Source: Myxococcus stipitatus
GTDB taxonomy: Bacteria > Myxococcota > Myxococcia > Myxococcales > Myxococcaceae
Length of the DNA: 64,000 bases
Direction: 5' to 3'
Assembly: GCF_037414475.1 (NCBI RefSeq)
Contig: NZ_CP147913.1
Span: 3,286,001-3,350,000 of the forward strand
Part shown: positions 25,383-39,866 of the stretch, one piece after another
How the letters are laid out: every line of letters begins with the position of its first letter
Numbering within the stretch: the first letter of the stretch is position 1
The notes under the pieces: generated by a model
Told to the model about the DNA's origin: nothing
Seen by the model: only the letters and a program-made list of their open reading frames with translations
Database searches by the model: none
Position numbers and translations under genes: made by a program

Positions 25383-25825
25383 CAAGTCGACTCCTTTCAG
25401 CGAGGTGGGCCCCTCACCCTCCAGCCCTCTCATCCAAAGGCCAGGAACGCGGCGAGGCGGTCCAGGAGCAGAGCATTCGACGTGCCACTTCATTCCCCCA
25501 GGCGCGGGAGGCAAAACGCCTCGGGGAGATTTGCCCCGGACGGGGCACTTTGCCCCGCCCCATTCCGCCCCCTCGCCCCCTCCCTCAGAGGGGAATGCCC
25601 CTCGCGAAGGTCCTGGCCCGGCACCTGCACTGGACCGCGAACATCGGTTCGGACGTGGGGCCTCGCGAAGCGAGCCCCGAGTATTGGTGCCGTCGGGAGT
25701 CGGGGGACGACCAGCGGCAGACCTTTCCACCTCCAGGGGGTGGCGCTTCCCGTCCACCCCACGTCCGGGCCGAACCTTCACCCTTTGCCGCGGGCCCATG
25801 TCTCGGGCCGCTCGGAGAACGAACG
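25383..25825. other. 443-bp intergenic region upstream of the HtrA gene
   Basis: This gap separates the divergent receiver gene and the HtrA protease gene. It holds a GGGG/CCCC module cluster (25523-25558) and a tight hairpin at 25657-25678 (GGGG, bulged C, CTCGC, loop GAA, GCGAG, CCCC), which may be an attenuator or a processed leader structure. The HtrA frame is open across much of the gap, but residues before 25826 are low complexity and do not resemble protease sequence. No sigma-70 promoter stood out. Confidence 0.45.
25523..25558. repeat. alternating GGGG/CCCC hairpin cluster, second copy
   Basis: The order GGGGagattTGCCCC, TGCCCCggacGGGGCA and GGGGCActttGCCCC repeats the pattern at 13096-13157, with the same 3-5 base spacers. 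Both copies are intergenic. Each can form alternative hairpins, which suggests terminators or an interspersed repeat family. Confidence 0.5.
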
Positions 25826-27313
25826 ATGGCCTGCTCGCTCCCCTCTCGCCGCTTCCTTGGCGCCTTGGCCCTCCTTCCCGCCGCGACGCTGGGCTTCGCG
25901 TGTGGACAGGCACAGGCCCTGAGCTCCCTCAACAGCACCGCGCCCGCCCCCGCCGCCATCACCACGGCCGCCGCCACCACGCCGTCCGGCGTGCCCGTGC
26001 AGCCCGCGCGCTTCAACCCCGCGGCCGGCACCGTCACCTCGCTCGCGCCCCTGGTCGACTCGGTGAAGGGCTCCGTCGTCTACGTCGAGGTGCAGTCCCG
26101 CCCCCGCCGCATGTCGGGCATGCAGGGCCTGCCTCCCGGCTTCGCGGAGCGCTTCGGCCTGCCGCCTGGCATGCAAGGCAACTCGCAGCCCCGCCAGGGC
26201 CTGGGCTCGGGCTTCATCATCGACGCCAACGGCACGGTCCTCACCAACAACCACGTGGTGGAAGACGCGGACGTCGTGCGCGTGAAGCTGCAGGATGGGC
26301 GCTCGTTCGAGGCCGAGGTGCTGGGACGAGACCCGCTCACCGACGTGGCGCTGCTCAAGCTCAAGGGCGCGCCGGGCAACCTCCCGGCCGTGCCGCTGGG
26401 TGACTCGGACGCGGTGCGCGTGGGCGACGCGGTGATGGCCATCGGCAACCCGTTCGGCCTGGACTACAGCGTCAGCGCCGGCATCCTCTCCGCGCGCGCC
26501 CGCAACATCCACGCGGGCCCCTACGACGACTTCCTCCAGACGGACGCGGCCATCAACCCCGGCAACTCCGGCGGCCCGCTCTTCAACATGAGCGGCGAGG
26601 TCATCGGAATGAATACCGCCATCATCGGCGGCGCCAGCGGCATCGGCTTCGCCGTGCCCAGCAACCTCATCCACGCGCTGCTGCCCCAGCTCCAGGAGAC
26701 CGGCGTGGTGCGCCGCGGCTGGCTGGGCCTGGCCATCCAGGACCTCACGCCCGAATTGGCGCGCGCCCTCAAGGTGGACGCCAACAAGGGCGCGGTGGTG
26801 GCCGGCGTCAACCGGGGCGGCCCTGGAGACCGGGGCGGCCTCAAGGAAGAGGACATCATCACCGCCGTCGGTGGCCGCGCGGTCGACTCCGCCGGAGCCC
26901 TCACCCGCGCCGTGGCGCTGCTCAAGCCCGACAGCCGCGTGAAGGTGGAGCTGGTGCGCGGCGGCAAGCCCATGACGCTGGACGTGATGCTCGGCACGCG
27001 TCCAGCCCAGCGCGGCGAGGAGGAGGTCACCCCGCGCAACGCGCCCTCGCCCACCACGCGCAAGCTGGGGTTGGGCCTGCGCGACGCGGAGGGGTTGGGC
27101 GCTCAAATCACCGCGGTGGAACCCGGCAGCCCCGCCGAGCGCGCCGGCCTGATGCCCGGCATGGTCCTGGTGCAGGTGGGTGACGGCAAGGTGGGCAGCG
27201 CCTCCGAGGCGGCCAACATCCTGTCCTCCGCGAAGTCCGGCGCCGCGCTGCTGTTGCGCGTGCGTGCCCCGGACTCCGACTCCACCGTCCTTCGCGCTCT
27301 GGAAGTTCCGTAG
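25826..27313 (+). CDS. HtrA/DegP-type periplasmic serine protease with two PDZ domains
   Basis: A 495-residue exported protease for protein quality control in the envelope. The N-terminus has a hydrophobic segment ending in LGFACGQAQA, which could be cleaved by signal peptidase I or lipidated at Cys. The trypsin-like domain has the complete triad: His143 (NNHVVED), Asp173 (DPLTDVALLK) and Ser248 (GNSGGPL). Two PDZ domains follow (about 285-375 and 400-490; GVNRGGPGDRGGLKEEDII and AVEPGSPAERAGLMPG). ATG 25826 has GGAGA upstream and gives the expected signal sequence. Its transcript probably ends at the strong inverted repeat at 27320-27362. Confidence 0.93.
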   Translation: MACSLPSRRFLGALALLPAATLGFACGQAQALSSLNSTAPAPAAITTAAATTPSGVPVQPARFNPAAGTVTSLAPLVDSVKGSVVYVEVQSRPRRMSGMQGLPPGFAERFGLPPGMQGNSQPRQGLGSGFIIDANGTVLTNNHVVEDADVVRVKLQDGRSFEAEVLGRDPLTDVALLKLKGAPGNLPAVPLGDSDAVRVGDAVMAIGNPFGLDYSVSAGILSARARNIHAGPYDDFLQTDAAINPGNSGGPLFNMSGEVIGMNTAIIGGASGIGFAVPSNLIHALLPQLQETGVVRRGWLGLAIQDLTPELARALKVDANKGAVVAGVNRGGPGDRGGLKEEDIITAVGGRAVDSAGALTRAVALLKPDSRVKVELVRGGKPMTLDVMLGTRPAQRGEEEVTPRNAPSPTTRKLGLGLRDAEGLGAQITAVEPGSPAERAGLMPGMVLVQVGDGKVGSASEAANILSSAKSGAALLLRVRAPDSDSTVLRALEVP

Positions 27314-27319
27314 CTGCTC

Positions 27320-27362
27320 GCGGCGTCCGGCGGGTTCTTCCCCTCCCACCGCCGGACGCCGC
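27320..27362. terminator. bidirectional terminator between convergent genes
   Basis: A perfect 14-bp inverted repeat: GCGGCGTCCGGCGG at 27320-27333 pairs with 27349-27362 around a 15-base loop. It sits 7 bases after the protease stop and 18 bases before the end of the convergent DUF1428 gene. The stem is strong and GC-rich, without a long T-run. Confidence 0.75.
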
Positions 27363-27379
27363 CGAGTTCTTCCGGATGT

Positions 27380-27730
27380 CTAGAACTGCACCAGCGCCTT
27401 GAAGCCGCCCCAGACCATGCGCTTCGAATCGAAGGGCATGGAGTCGGGCACCTTCATCCGGGGGTCCGCCATCACCTTCTTGTTGATGCGGTTCCGGTCC
27501 GCGCGAGACTTGTAAAGAATCCAGGAGAACACCACCGTCTCTCCTGGCTTCAACTTCACGCTCCTACCGAACATGGCCCGACGCTCGTCATCGAGGTCAT
27601 CCGCGACGCACTCGAGGTACTGGAGGGCGCCGTACTCCATCCAGACCTTGCCCGCCTTGCGAGACAGTTTGCGGTAGTCGGCGACGTTCTTCGTGGGGAC
27701 TGGCAGCAGGAAACCATCGACGTAGGCCAT
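27380..27730 (-). CDS. DUF1428 family protein
   Basis: A 116-residue protein matching the DUF1428 family (dimeric alpha/beta barrel fold). Family landmarks are the start MAYVDGFLLPVPTKNVADY, GALQYLECVADD, the stretch ETVVFSWILYKSRADRNRINKKV and the end SKRMVWGGFKALV. Full length for the family. No catalytic role is known. AGGGAG lies upstream of ATG 27730. It follows the DUF3052 gene on the same strand with a 55-base gap, so the two may share a transcript. Confidence 0.9.
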   Translation of the reverse strand: MAYVDGFLLPVPTKNVADYRKLSRKAGKVWMEYGALQYLECVADDLDDERRAMFGRSVKLKPGETVVFSWILYKSRADRNRINKKVMADPRMKVPDSMPFDSKRMVWGGFKALVQF

Positions 27731-27785
27731 GCGAGCTCCCTCGTGAGAAGGGCGGCAGCGTAGCTCACCTCCTCCTCCACGAGGC

Positions 27786-28136
27786 TTATACGCCGGGGCG
27801 GAAGCGCATGGCGCTCCAGATGGCGTCGAGCGACACCATCCGCACACACTCGATGCCTTCCTTCTCCAGCCGCGCGGAGAGGAGGTCCCGGTTGAGGTCC
27901 GTGCCCAATTGCCCCGCCTTGGGATAGGCCAGCCACGCGAGTTGGTCCTCCCGCGCCGCTGCGATGAGGGGCGCACACTTCGCATCCACGTCCTTCATGC
28001 TTTGGACGAAGATGAGCAACGCCTCGGCCTTCGAGGACGGGGTCGTCACGACATCGTCAAGGTCGACCCCGGTGGGCCTGCCGATGACTCGGGCCTTCAT
28101 GCCCTCCTTGAGGTTCAGCTTCTTCGCCAGGCTCAT
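27786..28136 (-). CDS. DUF3052 family protein
   Basis: A 116-residue cytoplasmic protein resembling the DUF3052 family: a start LAKKLNLKEGMKARVIGRP, a central LLIFVQSMKDVDA and the end DQLAWLAYPKAG followed by WSAMRFRP. No function is established. ATG 28136 has a GGGAG about 11 bases upstream. It is divergent from the large Ser/Thr kinase gene across 162 bases, and precedes the DUF1428 gene. Confidence 0.8.
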   Translation of the reverse strand: MSLAKKLNLKEGMKARVIGRPTGVDLDDVVTTPSSKAEALLIFVQSMKDVDAKCAPLIAAAREDQLAWLAYPKAGQLGTDLNRDLLSARLEKEGIECVRMVSLDAIWSAMRFRPGV

Positions 28137-28205
28137 CGCGTGGGGTGCTCCCGCGTGGAAGGCCTGATGACAGCATCCGCTCCAAGGTGAGGCAATGAGG
28201 GCGTG

Positions 28206-28217
28206 GGCACGCGTGCC
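28206..28217. promoter_or_regulatory. 12-bp perfect palindrome in a divergent promoter region
   Basis: GGCACGCGTGCC is a perfect dyad in the 162-base space between the DUF3052 gene (minus) and the large kinase gene (plus). Its position fits an operator for either gene, but no repressor is known and chance occurrence in such GC-rich DNA is possible. Confidence 0.3.
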
Positions 28218-28298
28218 TCGAATGACAGGTGATGCGAGACGGACCCTGGGGGCTGTCTGGGCAAGGGCGCCCTGAATCCTCACGGCGTTTGGCGTAGA

Positions 28299-32319
<4,021 letters not shown>

Positions 32320-32348
<29 letters not shown>

Positions 32349-33828
32349 CGAAGTTCCGGTGCGCATGGTGGACCTCCACCTTGCGCGCCAGGGCCTCCCA
32401 TCCGAGCGCGCGGTAGGCCCCCACCAGGAGCTCCTTCGCCTCTTGCTGCCACGGCACGGGGGGCCCCGCGTACTCCGGCGAGAAGTCCTCCTCTCCCAGC
32501 TCATGGCAGGACCATTGGAGCTCCCGGCCCAGCGCCAGCGCGTAGCGCGGGTCTCCTTCAGCCAGTTGCTTGCGTGCACGCGCCACCGCCTCTTGCACCG
32601 CGGGCCGTGATTCGTCGGAGAGGGGAGCCGAGGGGAACTCGAAGCCCTCGCCATCGCCCAGGTCCGTCGCGATGCCCACGCCGCCGGGCTGGTCCGCCAT
32701 CCATTTGCGCTCTTCGTATGAGCGGCGCATCTTCGCCCGGTCCTCCAGGCGGATGGACTCCGTGAGCGCCCGGAAGTCATCGACCGCTTCCTTGAACAAC
32801 CGCACCGTGAAGTAGTCGCTCTTGCGGGTGGTCTCCTGGTCCACGCCGAGCTGCGCGCTCACGCTCGATTCACCATCGAGGTACAGCGTGGGGTGCTTCA
32901 GGATGGCGTCCGCCCAGGCATGGAAGAAGTCGAGGAAGGTCTCTCCAATCCAGCGCGTCTTCTTGTCCATCTGGATGTGGACCACGCCGCTCGGGTGGAA
33001 CCCCGGGTCGTCATAGAAGAAGGCGAACAGCGCGAAGTCCGCCAGGAACATCAGCGGCGTCTCCGGCAGCGTCTCCGGCTTGATGTAGTGGAGCCGCTCG
33101 TCGAGCCCATCCTTGAGCGGCCACGCGAAGGCCTCCTCCGAATAGTGCGCCAGGAACCCGACGGACACGTTCGAGGCAGAGACTCCCAGCAGATACTTCG
33201 GCGCCTGCCACTCCGCCGAGGTGAGGCTGTCGAAGAAGGCGAACGTCACCGCGGCCTGCTTGGGCAGATACAAGCCGTGCGTCCGGGCGAACCGCGCCGC
33301 CACCACCTCGTGCCTCGCCAGCGCCTTCTCGAGGGCCTCCATGCGCTTGTACCGCAGGACGTCACGTGACTCCGGGCGCGCTTGCTTCACGAACTCCTGG
33401 TACTCCGCATCCGTCTCCTCGAAGTACGTGAGGGGCACGGGAGGGTTGCGCATGTACTTCTCGAACTCCTCCACGGAGTTGTACCGGGGGTCCTCCAGCG
33501 TCTCCAGGCACCAGTCGAGGGAGTTGAACGCCTCGTGCTCCTTCGTCATGAGGATGCGGTCCACCGCCTCCAGAAAAGCGACGATGCGCGCCTCCGTGAG
33601 CCACTCCCGCTTGAGGGGCGCCTCGCAGGACTGGGCCCCCAGGACGGTTCCGGCCTCGTCCTCCTCCAGCACGGCCAGGTGGAGCGTGAGGGACTCCGCC
33701 GTCTCCTCCACGTAGGTCTGGTAGTCCTCGGAGCGCATCACGTCCTTGGACCACCCCGCCGTCCAGCCCCTCCTCTTCAGGGGGAAGAACCGGCTCGCAA
33801 TCTCCTGAAATTGAATTGCACCAATCAT
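32320..33828 (-). CDS. large hypothetical protein
   Basis: A 502-residue protein that I do not recognise. It lacks a signal peptide and membrane helices. Notable segments are SAEWQAPKYLLGVSASNVSV, LMFLADFALFAFFYDDPGFH, FLDFFHAWADAILKHP and a C-terminal helical region ending in RNFVMRSVFDFP. Acidic and rich in aromatic residues. ATG 33828 is selected because the frame upstream is low complexity; this start lies against the right arm of a 10-bp inverted repeat, which may limit its translation. The last 29 bases overlap the convergent kinase gene. Base usage is slightly less GC-rich at the 5' end than in the neighbours. Confidence 0.7.
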
Positions 33829-33838
33829 GAGATTGCGA
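33795..33838. promoter_or_regulatory. 10-bp inverted repeat straddling the start codon of the hypothetical gene
   Basis: TCGCAATCTC (33795-33804) is the exact reverse complement of GAGATTGCGA (33829-33838), with a 24-base AT-rich spacer that contains the ATG (33826-33828). In the mRNA the hairpin would enclose the start codon. This could be translational control or a site for a DNA-binding dimer. Confidence 0.4.
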
Positions 33839-33898
33839 AGGATACCCAGGTTGGCGGAAAAGCCACCCCAAGAAAACCCGCCCCCTCTCGCGGCCCGG

Positions 33899-35668
33899 CT
33901 AGGCCATGAAGCCCAGCAGCTTGAGCGCGCCGACGAGCACACCCACCAGCGACTCCGCGACGACGGCGCCCGCCGCCAGCGCGGGCACGTTGCGGCCCGT
34001 CACCTGGGGCCAGCGCCACCGGGCGACGGCGGCCACCACGCCTCCCAGGCACAGCGTCACCGCGAAGTAGGCGGGGAGGATGAAGCCGATGCCCATGGCC
34101 ACGGGAGAAGGCACCCACCGCGCCGCGCGCCCTCGCGCCAGCAGCGTCAGGAGCGCCCCCACCCCCGCGGCCACGCCTCCCGCGAACGCCGCGTGCGGCG
34201 GCATCCCCTCGAGCCCCCGCGCCGCCAGCTCCGCCACCGCGCGGAACTGATGTGAGAAGGGCGCCGGCAACGCCTCCGAGCCCAGGCCATACGCCCGCGT
34301 CAGCAGCAGGAACGCCGGCACGCTCACCAAAGAGCCCACCAGCACCCCCAACAGCTGCGCCCCCAGCATCCGCCCCGAGGAGGCCCCCAACAGATGTCCC
34401 GCCTTGAGCGCCCACAGGCTCACGCCCGTCTGCGCCGCCGCGCCGGACACCAGCCCGCCCACCGACACATTGGAGGCCACGCTCCCTGGCACCGCCGCGC
34501 CCACCGCCACCTGCGACAACTGCCCCACCTGTGTCACGGGCGACACGTCCACCTGACCCGCGCCGCGAGCACACACCGCGCACAGCGGCAACAGCAGCAC
34601 CAACGCCAGCAACACCTGCGGCGCGCTCAAGCCAAACACCCCCACGCCCAGCACCAACACCAGCGCCCCGGCCCCCACGCCCCACCCCCACGCCCAGCGA
34701 GGCAGCAGCGCACCGCGACCCAGCGAGCGCAGGTCCTTCGCCGCGCTCCGGAAGTCACGCGCCTGAGCCAGGAGCGACACCACCGCCGAGCCCACCAGCA
34801 GCCCCACCCCGGGCCAGGTGAGCCAGGGCAACAATCCGTCGTAGCTCGCCTCCTTCACCACCCCCGCGCTCACGAGCCACGGCGAGAGCCCACCCCACGC
34901 CGCCCCCGCGCCCAGGAGCATGCTCAGCCCCAGGTGCGGCCCCGCCATCATCCCCACCGCCATGAGCATGGGGCTCCACGCCACGCCCCACACCAGCGAC
35001 GCCGCGGGGACACCGCCCACCGAGCCCGGCATCGCCACCATCCCCGGCAGCCGCTGGAGGATATCCCGCAGCACCGTGATGGCCGCGGACACCGCCCCCG
35101 CCCCCGCGAGCCACACGCCGCGCCCTCGATTCTCCTGGGGCGCCGAGGCATGCATCGCGGAGATGAGCTCCGCGGTGGCGATGCCCGTGGGGAACGGCAG
35201 CGCCTCCTCCTCCATCAACCGGCGCCGCAACAGGTGCGCGGCCAGCACGCCCAGCACGCCGAGCGCCACGCTCCACGCCGCCACGGCCACGCCGGGCATC
35301 TTCATCCCCAGCAACATCAGCGCGGGCAGCGGCCCCAGGAGCCCCGCGGCCGCGGGCATCGCCCCCACGCTCACCGCCGTCACCTGCGTGAGGTTGTTCT
35401 CCAGCGGCGTGTACGGCGAGCCCCTCGCGCGAGACACCGCCGCCATTCCTCCAAAGCCCAGCACCGCCGCCATGATGGAGCCGCTCTCCCACCAGCCCAG
35501 CTTCAACCCCATGGACACGTTGGTGACGGCCAGGAGCGCGCCAATCACGGCGCCCATGCCCAGGGCTCGCGCCGTCAACTCCAGCGGCTCGCGCGCCGCC
35601 TCCGACACCCCTCCCAGACGCGCGGCCTGGACACTCTCCATCGCGGGCGAAGGCGCGGGCTCGCTCAT
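33899..35668 (-). CDS. OPT-family oligopeptide/metal-chelate transporter
   Basis: A 589-residue inner-membrane protein with about 14 to 16 hydrophobic helices. The N-terminal part (LTARALGMGAVIGALLAVTN, GLKLGWWESGSIMAAVLGFG, PYTPLENNLTQVTAVSVG) is the conserved opening of bacterial OPT proteins; LPFPTGIATAELI is another family motif. OPT members move small peptides or metal chelates using the proton gradient; no substrate can be assigned. The ATG at 35668 overlaps the stop of the upstream hybrid kinase by four bases, so transporter and sensor are co-translated, and the kinase may sense or control its substrate. Confidence 0.9.
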   Translation of the reverse strand: MSEPAPSPAMESVQAARLGGVSEAAREPLELTARALGMGAVIGALLAVTNVSMGLKLGWWESGSIMAAVLGFGGMAAVSRARGSPYTPLENNLTQVTAVSVGAMPAAAGLLGPLPALMLLGMKMPGVAVAAWSVALGVLGVLAAHLLRRRLMEEEALPFPTGIATAELISAMHASAPQENRGRGVWLAGAGAVSAAITVLRDILQRLPGMVAMPGSVGGVPAASLVWGVAWSPMLMAVGMMAGPHLGLSMLLGAGAAWGGLSPWLVSAGVVKEASYDGLLPWLTWPGVGLLVGSAVVSLLAQARDFRSAAKDLRSLGRGALLPRWAWGWGVGAGALVLVLGVGVFGLSAPQVLLALVLLLPLCAVCARGAGQVDVSPVTQVGQLSQVAVGAAVPGSVASNVSVGGLVSGAAAQTGVSLWALKAGHLLGASSGRMLGAQLLGVLVGSLVSVPAFLLLTRAYGLGSEALPAPFSHQFRAVAELAARGLEGMPPHAAFAGGVAAGVGALLTLLARGRAARWVPSPVAMGIGFILPAYFAVTLCLGGVVAAVARWRWPQVTGRNVPALAAGAVVAESLVGVLVGALKLLGFMA

Positions 35669-37926
35669 CGCCCGGCCTCGGCCGAGCGTCCCACCAGCTC
35701 CCGAAGCTGCGTGAGGTCCAGCGGCTTGGAAATCTTCAGGTTGGGCACCTCCCGCAGGAAGGACACGGTGCGGGGGGTGAAGGCCCCCCCGGTCATGAAC
35801 ACCATGCGGCCCGCCTGCTCCGGAGCACACCGACCCAGCTCGTGGTACAGGTCCATGCCCGTCATCCCCGGCATCATCACGTCGCACAAGATGAGGTCGA
35901 AGCGGCTGCCCTCGTTGAGCAGCCGCAGCGCGGCCTGGGCGCTGTTCGCCGTCGCGACTTCGTGGTCCGCCGCGAGCGAGCGCTGGAGCGCCAGCGTCAC
36001 ATTGGGCTCGTCATCCACCACGAGGATGCGCGCCCGCGCGTTCACCTGCACCACCGACTGCAAGCGGGGCAACACCTCCAGCTCCCGCGTGGCCGCGCGC
36101 AGCACCACGCGGAAGGTGCTGCCCCTGCCCGGCTCGCTCTCCGCGTGGATGGAGCCGCCCATGGACTCGATGATGCCGTGGCAGATGGACAGCCCCAGCC
36201 CCGTGCCCACGCCCACCGGCTTGGTGGTGAAGAACGGGTCGAAGATGCGGTCCATCACCTCCGGCGTCATCCCCATGCCCGTGTCCCGCACCTCCACCAG
36301 CACCCGCCCCCGGTCTCCCGCGCGGATGACGACGCGAATCTCATGCTCGTGCTCGGGCGAGCCGTCCTCCGGAATCGCCTGCGCCGCGTTGAGCAGCAGG
36401 TTCAGGAACACCTGACACAGCCGCGACTCGCTGGCCTCCACCGGCGCCACCGGCTCGAACTCCGTCACCAGCCGCGCCCGGTGACGGATGACGTTGTCCG
36501 CCATCTTGCACGCCAGCTCCACCGCGCGGCGCACGTCCACCGGCATCAGCCGCACTTCCTGCTCACCGCGCGCGAAGACCTTCAAGTCCCGGACGATGGT
36601 GGCGATGCGCTCGGCGCCCTCCGTCGTCTCCCGCACCAGTTGCTGCAGCGAGGCGATGGCCGCCGCGGGGACATGGCTCTCCATCCGCTCCAGGCCCTCG
36701 CGCACCAGGTGCAGGTTGACCAGCATGTAGGCCAGGGGGTTGTTGATTTCGTGCGCCACGCCCGCGCCCAGCGTGCCCACCGACGCCAGCCGGTCCGCCA
36801 CCACCAGGTGCGCCTGGAGCTGCTTGCGCTCCGAGGTGTCGCGGTGGACCATGATGTTGGCGATGGCGCGCCCCTCGCTGTCCCGCAGCGGCACCACCAC
36901 GGACTCGCACCAGCACGTCGTGCCATCGCGGCGCTTGAACTCCAGCTCCCCGCTCCACCGCCCCTGCTTCTCCAGGCCCGCCAGCACCATGCCCGTCATC
37001 CGGTCCGGCTCGTCCGGGTGGAGCACGCGGAACAACGTCTGGCCCATGGCCTCCGACTTGTTGCGGCCGAACATCCGCTCCGCGCTGGCGTTCCAGTCGA
37101 TGATGCCGCCGCCCAGGTCCGTAATCACCACGCCGTCGTAGATGCTCTCGAAGATGAGCGCCTGGCGGTTCACCTCCTCCTCGGCCTGCTTGCGCGCGGT
37201 GATGTCCATCACCGTGCCCGTCACCCGCGCGGGCACCCCCGTCGCGTCACACAGCACGTCGCCCTTGCAGGATATCCACCGCCACCCGCTGCCCTGCGGC
37301 TCAATCCGGTACTCCACATCCACCTGCGTCTTCTTCTCCAGGGCGATGGACAGGGCCTCGCGCACCCGGGGCAGGTCACCGGGGTGCACCACCTCCTCCA
37401 ACTCCATGGCCCGGCCGGACAGCTTGCCCACGGGCAACCCCAGGAGGCGGTCCACCTGTTCGCTCCACGTCACCCGGCCGCTCTGGGCATTCCAATCCCA
37501 GATGCCCACCCGCGCGGCGGACAACGCCTGGCGCAGCTGCTCCTCGCGCTGCTCCAACAGCTCGCGCTTGGAGAAGCGGAACACGGTGACGGTGCCAATC
37601 TGGAGCCGGTCCCCCTCCTGGAGCTCCGCCGTGGCGATGGGGGTTCCGTTGAGCAGCGTGCCGTTGGTGGACTCCAGGTCCGTGACATGACAGCCACCAT
37701 CGGGCGCGCGGACGATGCGGGCATGCTTGCGCGATACCCCGTGGTCATCGATGCGCACGGTGGCGTCCGAGCCACGTCCGATGATGTGCTCCCCGGGCTC
37801 CAGCCGGAACGCCCTGCCGATGGCGGCCGGCGTCGTCGTGCTGATGAGGATGAGACAAGCCCCTGTCGAAGAGGGTGGAGCCAGCGCCAGGCCAGCGCAG
37901 GTCGTGAGATCATCCAAGGTCGTCAT
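35665..37926 (-). CDS. FHA-PAS-PAS hybrid histidine kinase
   Basis: A 753-residue soluble hybrid kinase. Domain order: FHA (about 27-115, with IIGRGSDATVRIDDHGVSRK and STNGTLLNG), PAS with PAC (about 130-260), a second PAS (about 270-385, VVITDLGGGIIDWNASAERM), dimerisation box GVAHEINNPLAYM, ATPase domain (FLNLLLNAAQAI, FDPFFTTKPVGVGTGLGLSI) and a C-terminal receiver with Asp in DLILCDVMMPGMTG. The FHA domain binds phosphothreonine and may connect it to the many Ser/Thr kinases. The start at 37926 has a GGGGGG upstream; a GTG at 37929 is adjacent. It is co-translated with the OPT transporter downstream. Confidence 0.92.
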   Translation of the reverse strand: MTTLDDLTTCAGLALAPPSSTGACLILISTTTPAAIGRAFRLEPGEHIIGRGSDATVRIDDHGVSRKHARIVRAPDGGCHVTDLESTNGTLLNGTPIATAELQEGDRLQIGTVTVFRFSKRELLEQREEQLRQALSAARVGIWDWNAQSGRVTWSEQVDRLLGLPVGKLSGRAMELEEVVHPGDLPRVREALSIALEKKTQVDVEYRIEPQGSGWRWISCKGDVLCDATGVPARVTGTVMDITARKQAEEEVNRQALIFESIYDGVVITDLGGGIIDWNASAERMFGRNKSEAMGQTLFRVLHPDEPDRMTGMVLAGLEKQGRWSGELEFKRRDGTTCWCESVVVPLRDSEGRAIANIMVHRDTSERKQLQAHLVVADRLASVGTLGAGVAHEINNPLAYMLVNLHLVREGLERMESHVPAAAIASLQQLVRETTEGAERIATIVRDLKVFARGEQEVRLMPVDVRRAVELACKMADNVIRHRARLVTEFEPVAPVEASESRLCQVFLNLLLNAAQAIPEDGSPEHEHEIRVVIRAGDRGRVLVEVRDTGMGMTPEVMDRIFDPFFTTKPVGVGTGLGLSICHGIIESMGGSIHAESEPGRGSTFRVVLRAATRELEVLPRLQSVVQVNARARILVVDDEPNVTLALQRSLAADHEVATANSAQAALRLLNEGSRFDLILCDVMMPGMTGMDLYHELGRCAPEQAGRMVFMTGGAFTPRTVSFLREVPNLKISKPLDLTQLRELVGRSAEAGR

Positions 37927-38206
37927 CACACAGCCCCCCGGCACCTCCGCGCCGCGTCCGTCCACCCGACCTCCCCCGGCTTGCACGCGTGGTGTCACAT
38001 CCGAGAATCCAACAGCCCCGGGCCACGGCGTCCAACCACCTGGGGTGATGGACCGTCCCAGCATACGACAGGCAACATCTGCCCCACCGCCTCCCGCCCC
38101 AGGTGATGGGTGGTGAACGCCCGAGCCACATTGGCGCGACGCGGCGGACACTTCGGGCCCGGGGCATGCAGCACGCCTGATGCGCGGGTGCTAGGCTCAA
38201 CCCCGC

Positions 38207-39631
<1,425 letters not shown>

Positions 39632-39866
39632 CACCCCTGCGTTGATTTCAATCCAGGCCCCGTCCCCTGGGTCATGGATTGCACGCATGGACTGTCTTTG
39701 ATTCGACCCGCTTGGGAAAACTTTTACCCAGCGGAATTCACATACGCGACTCGCCCCCGAATCTTGTCGTACCCGCCAATTCCAACGGCATTCTTTGAGA
39801 CGCTTGGAATGGGTGGGCGGCAAGGTGGTCAGCCACGGCTGGCCAACACACACAAGGGGGAATGAA
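39632..39866 (+). promoter_or_regulatory. AT-richer leader of the LSTNG-repeat lipoprotein gene with inverted repeats
   Basis: The 235 bases are less GC-rich than their surroundings. An imperfect dyad at 39710-39732 is centred on AAAACTTTT (outer GCT/AGC, inner GG/CC). A second perfect 7-bp inverted repeat is ATTCCAA (39779-39785) and TTGGAAT (39805-39811). The region probably holds the promoter and operator of the lipoprotein gene; no clear -35/-10 pair could be assigned. CAAGGGGG before 39867 serves as ribosome-binding site. Confidence 0.4.

Noticed and set aside
25550..25825. N-terminal extension of the HtrA protease
   Set aside because: Pro/Arg-rich low-complexity sequence over a hairpin and repeat; the ATG at 25826 has an SD and begins a signal peptide.
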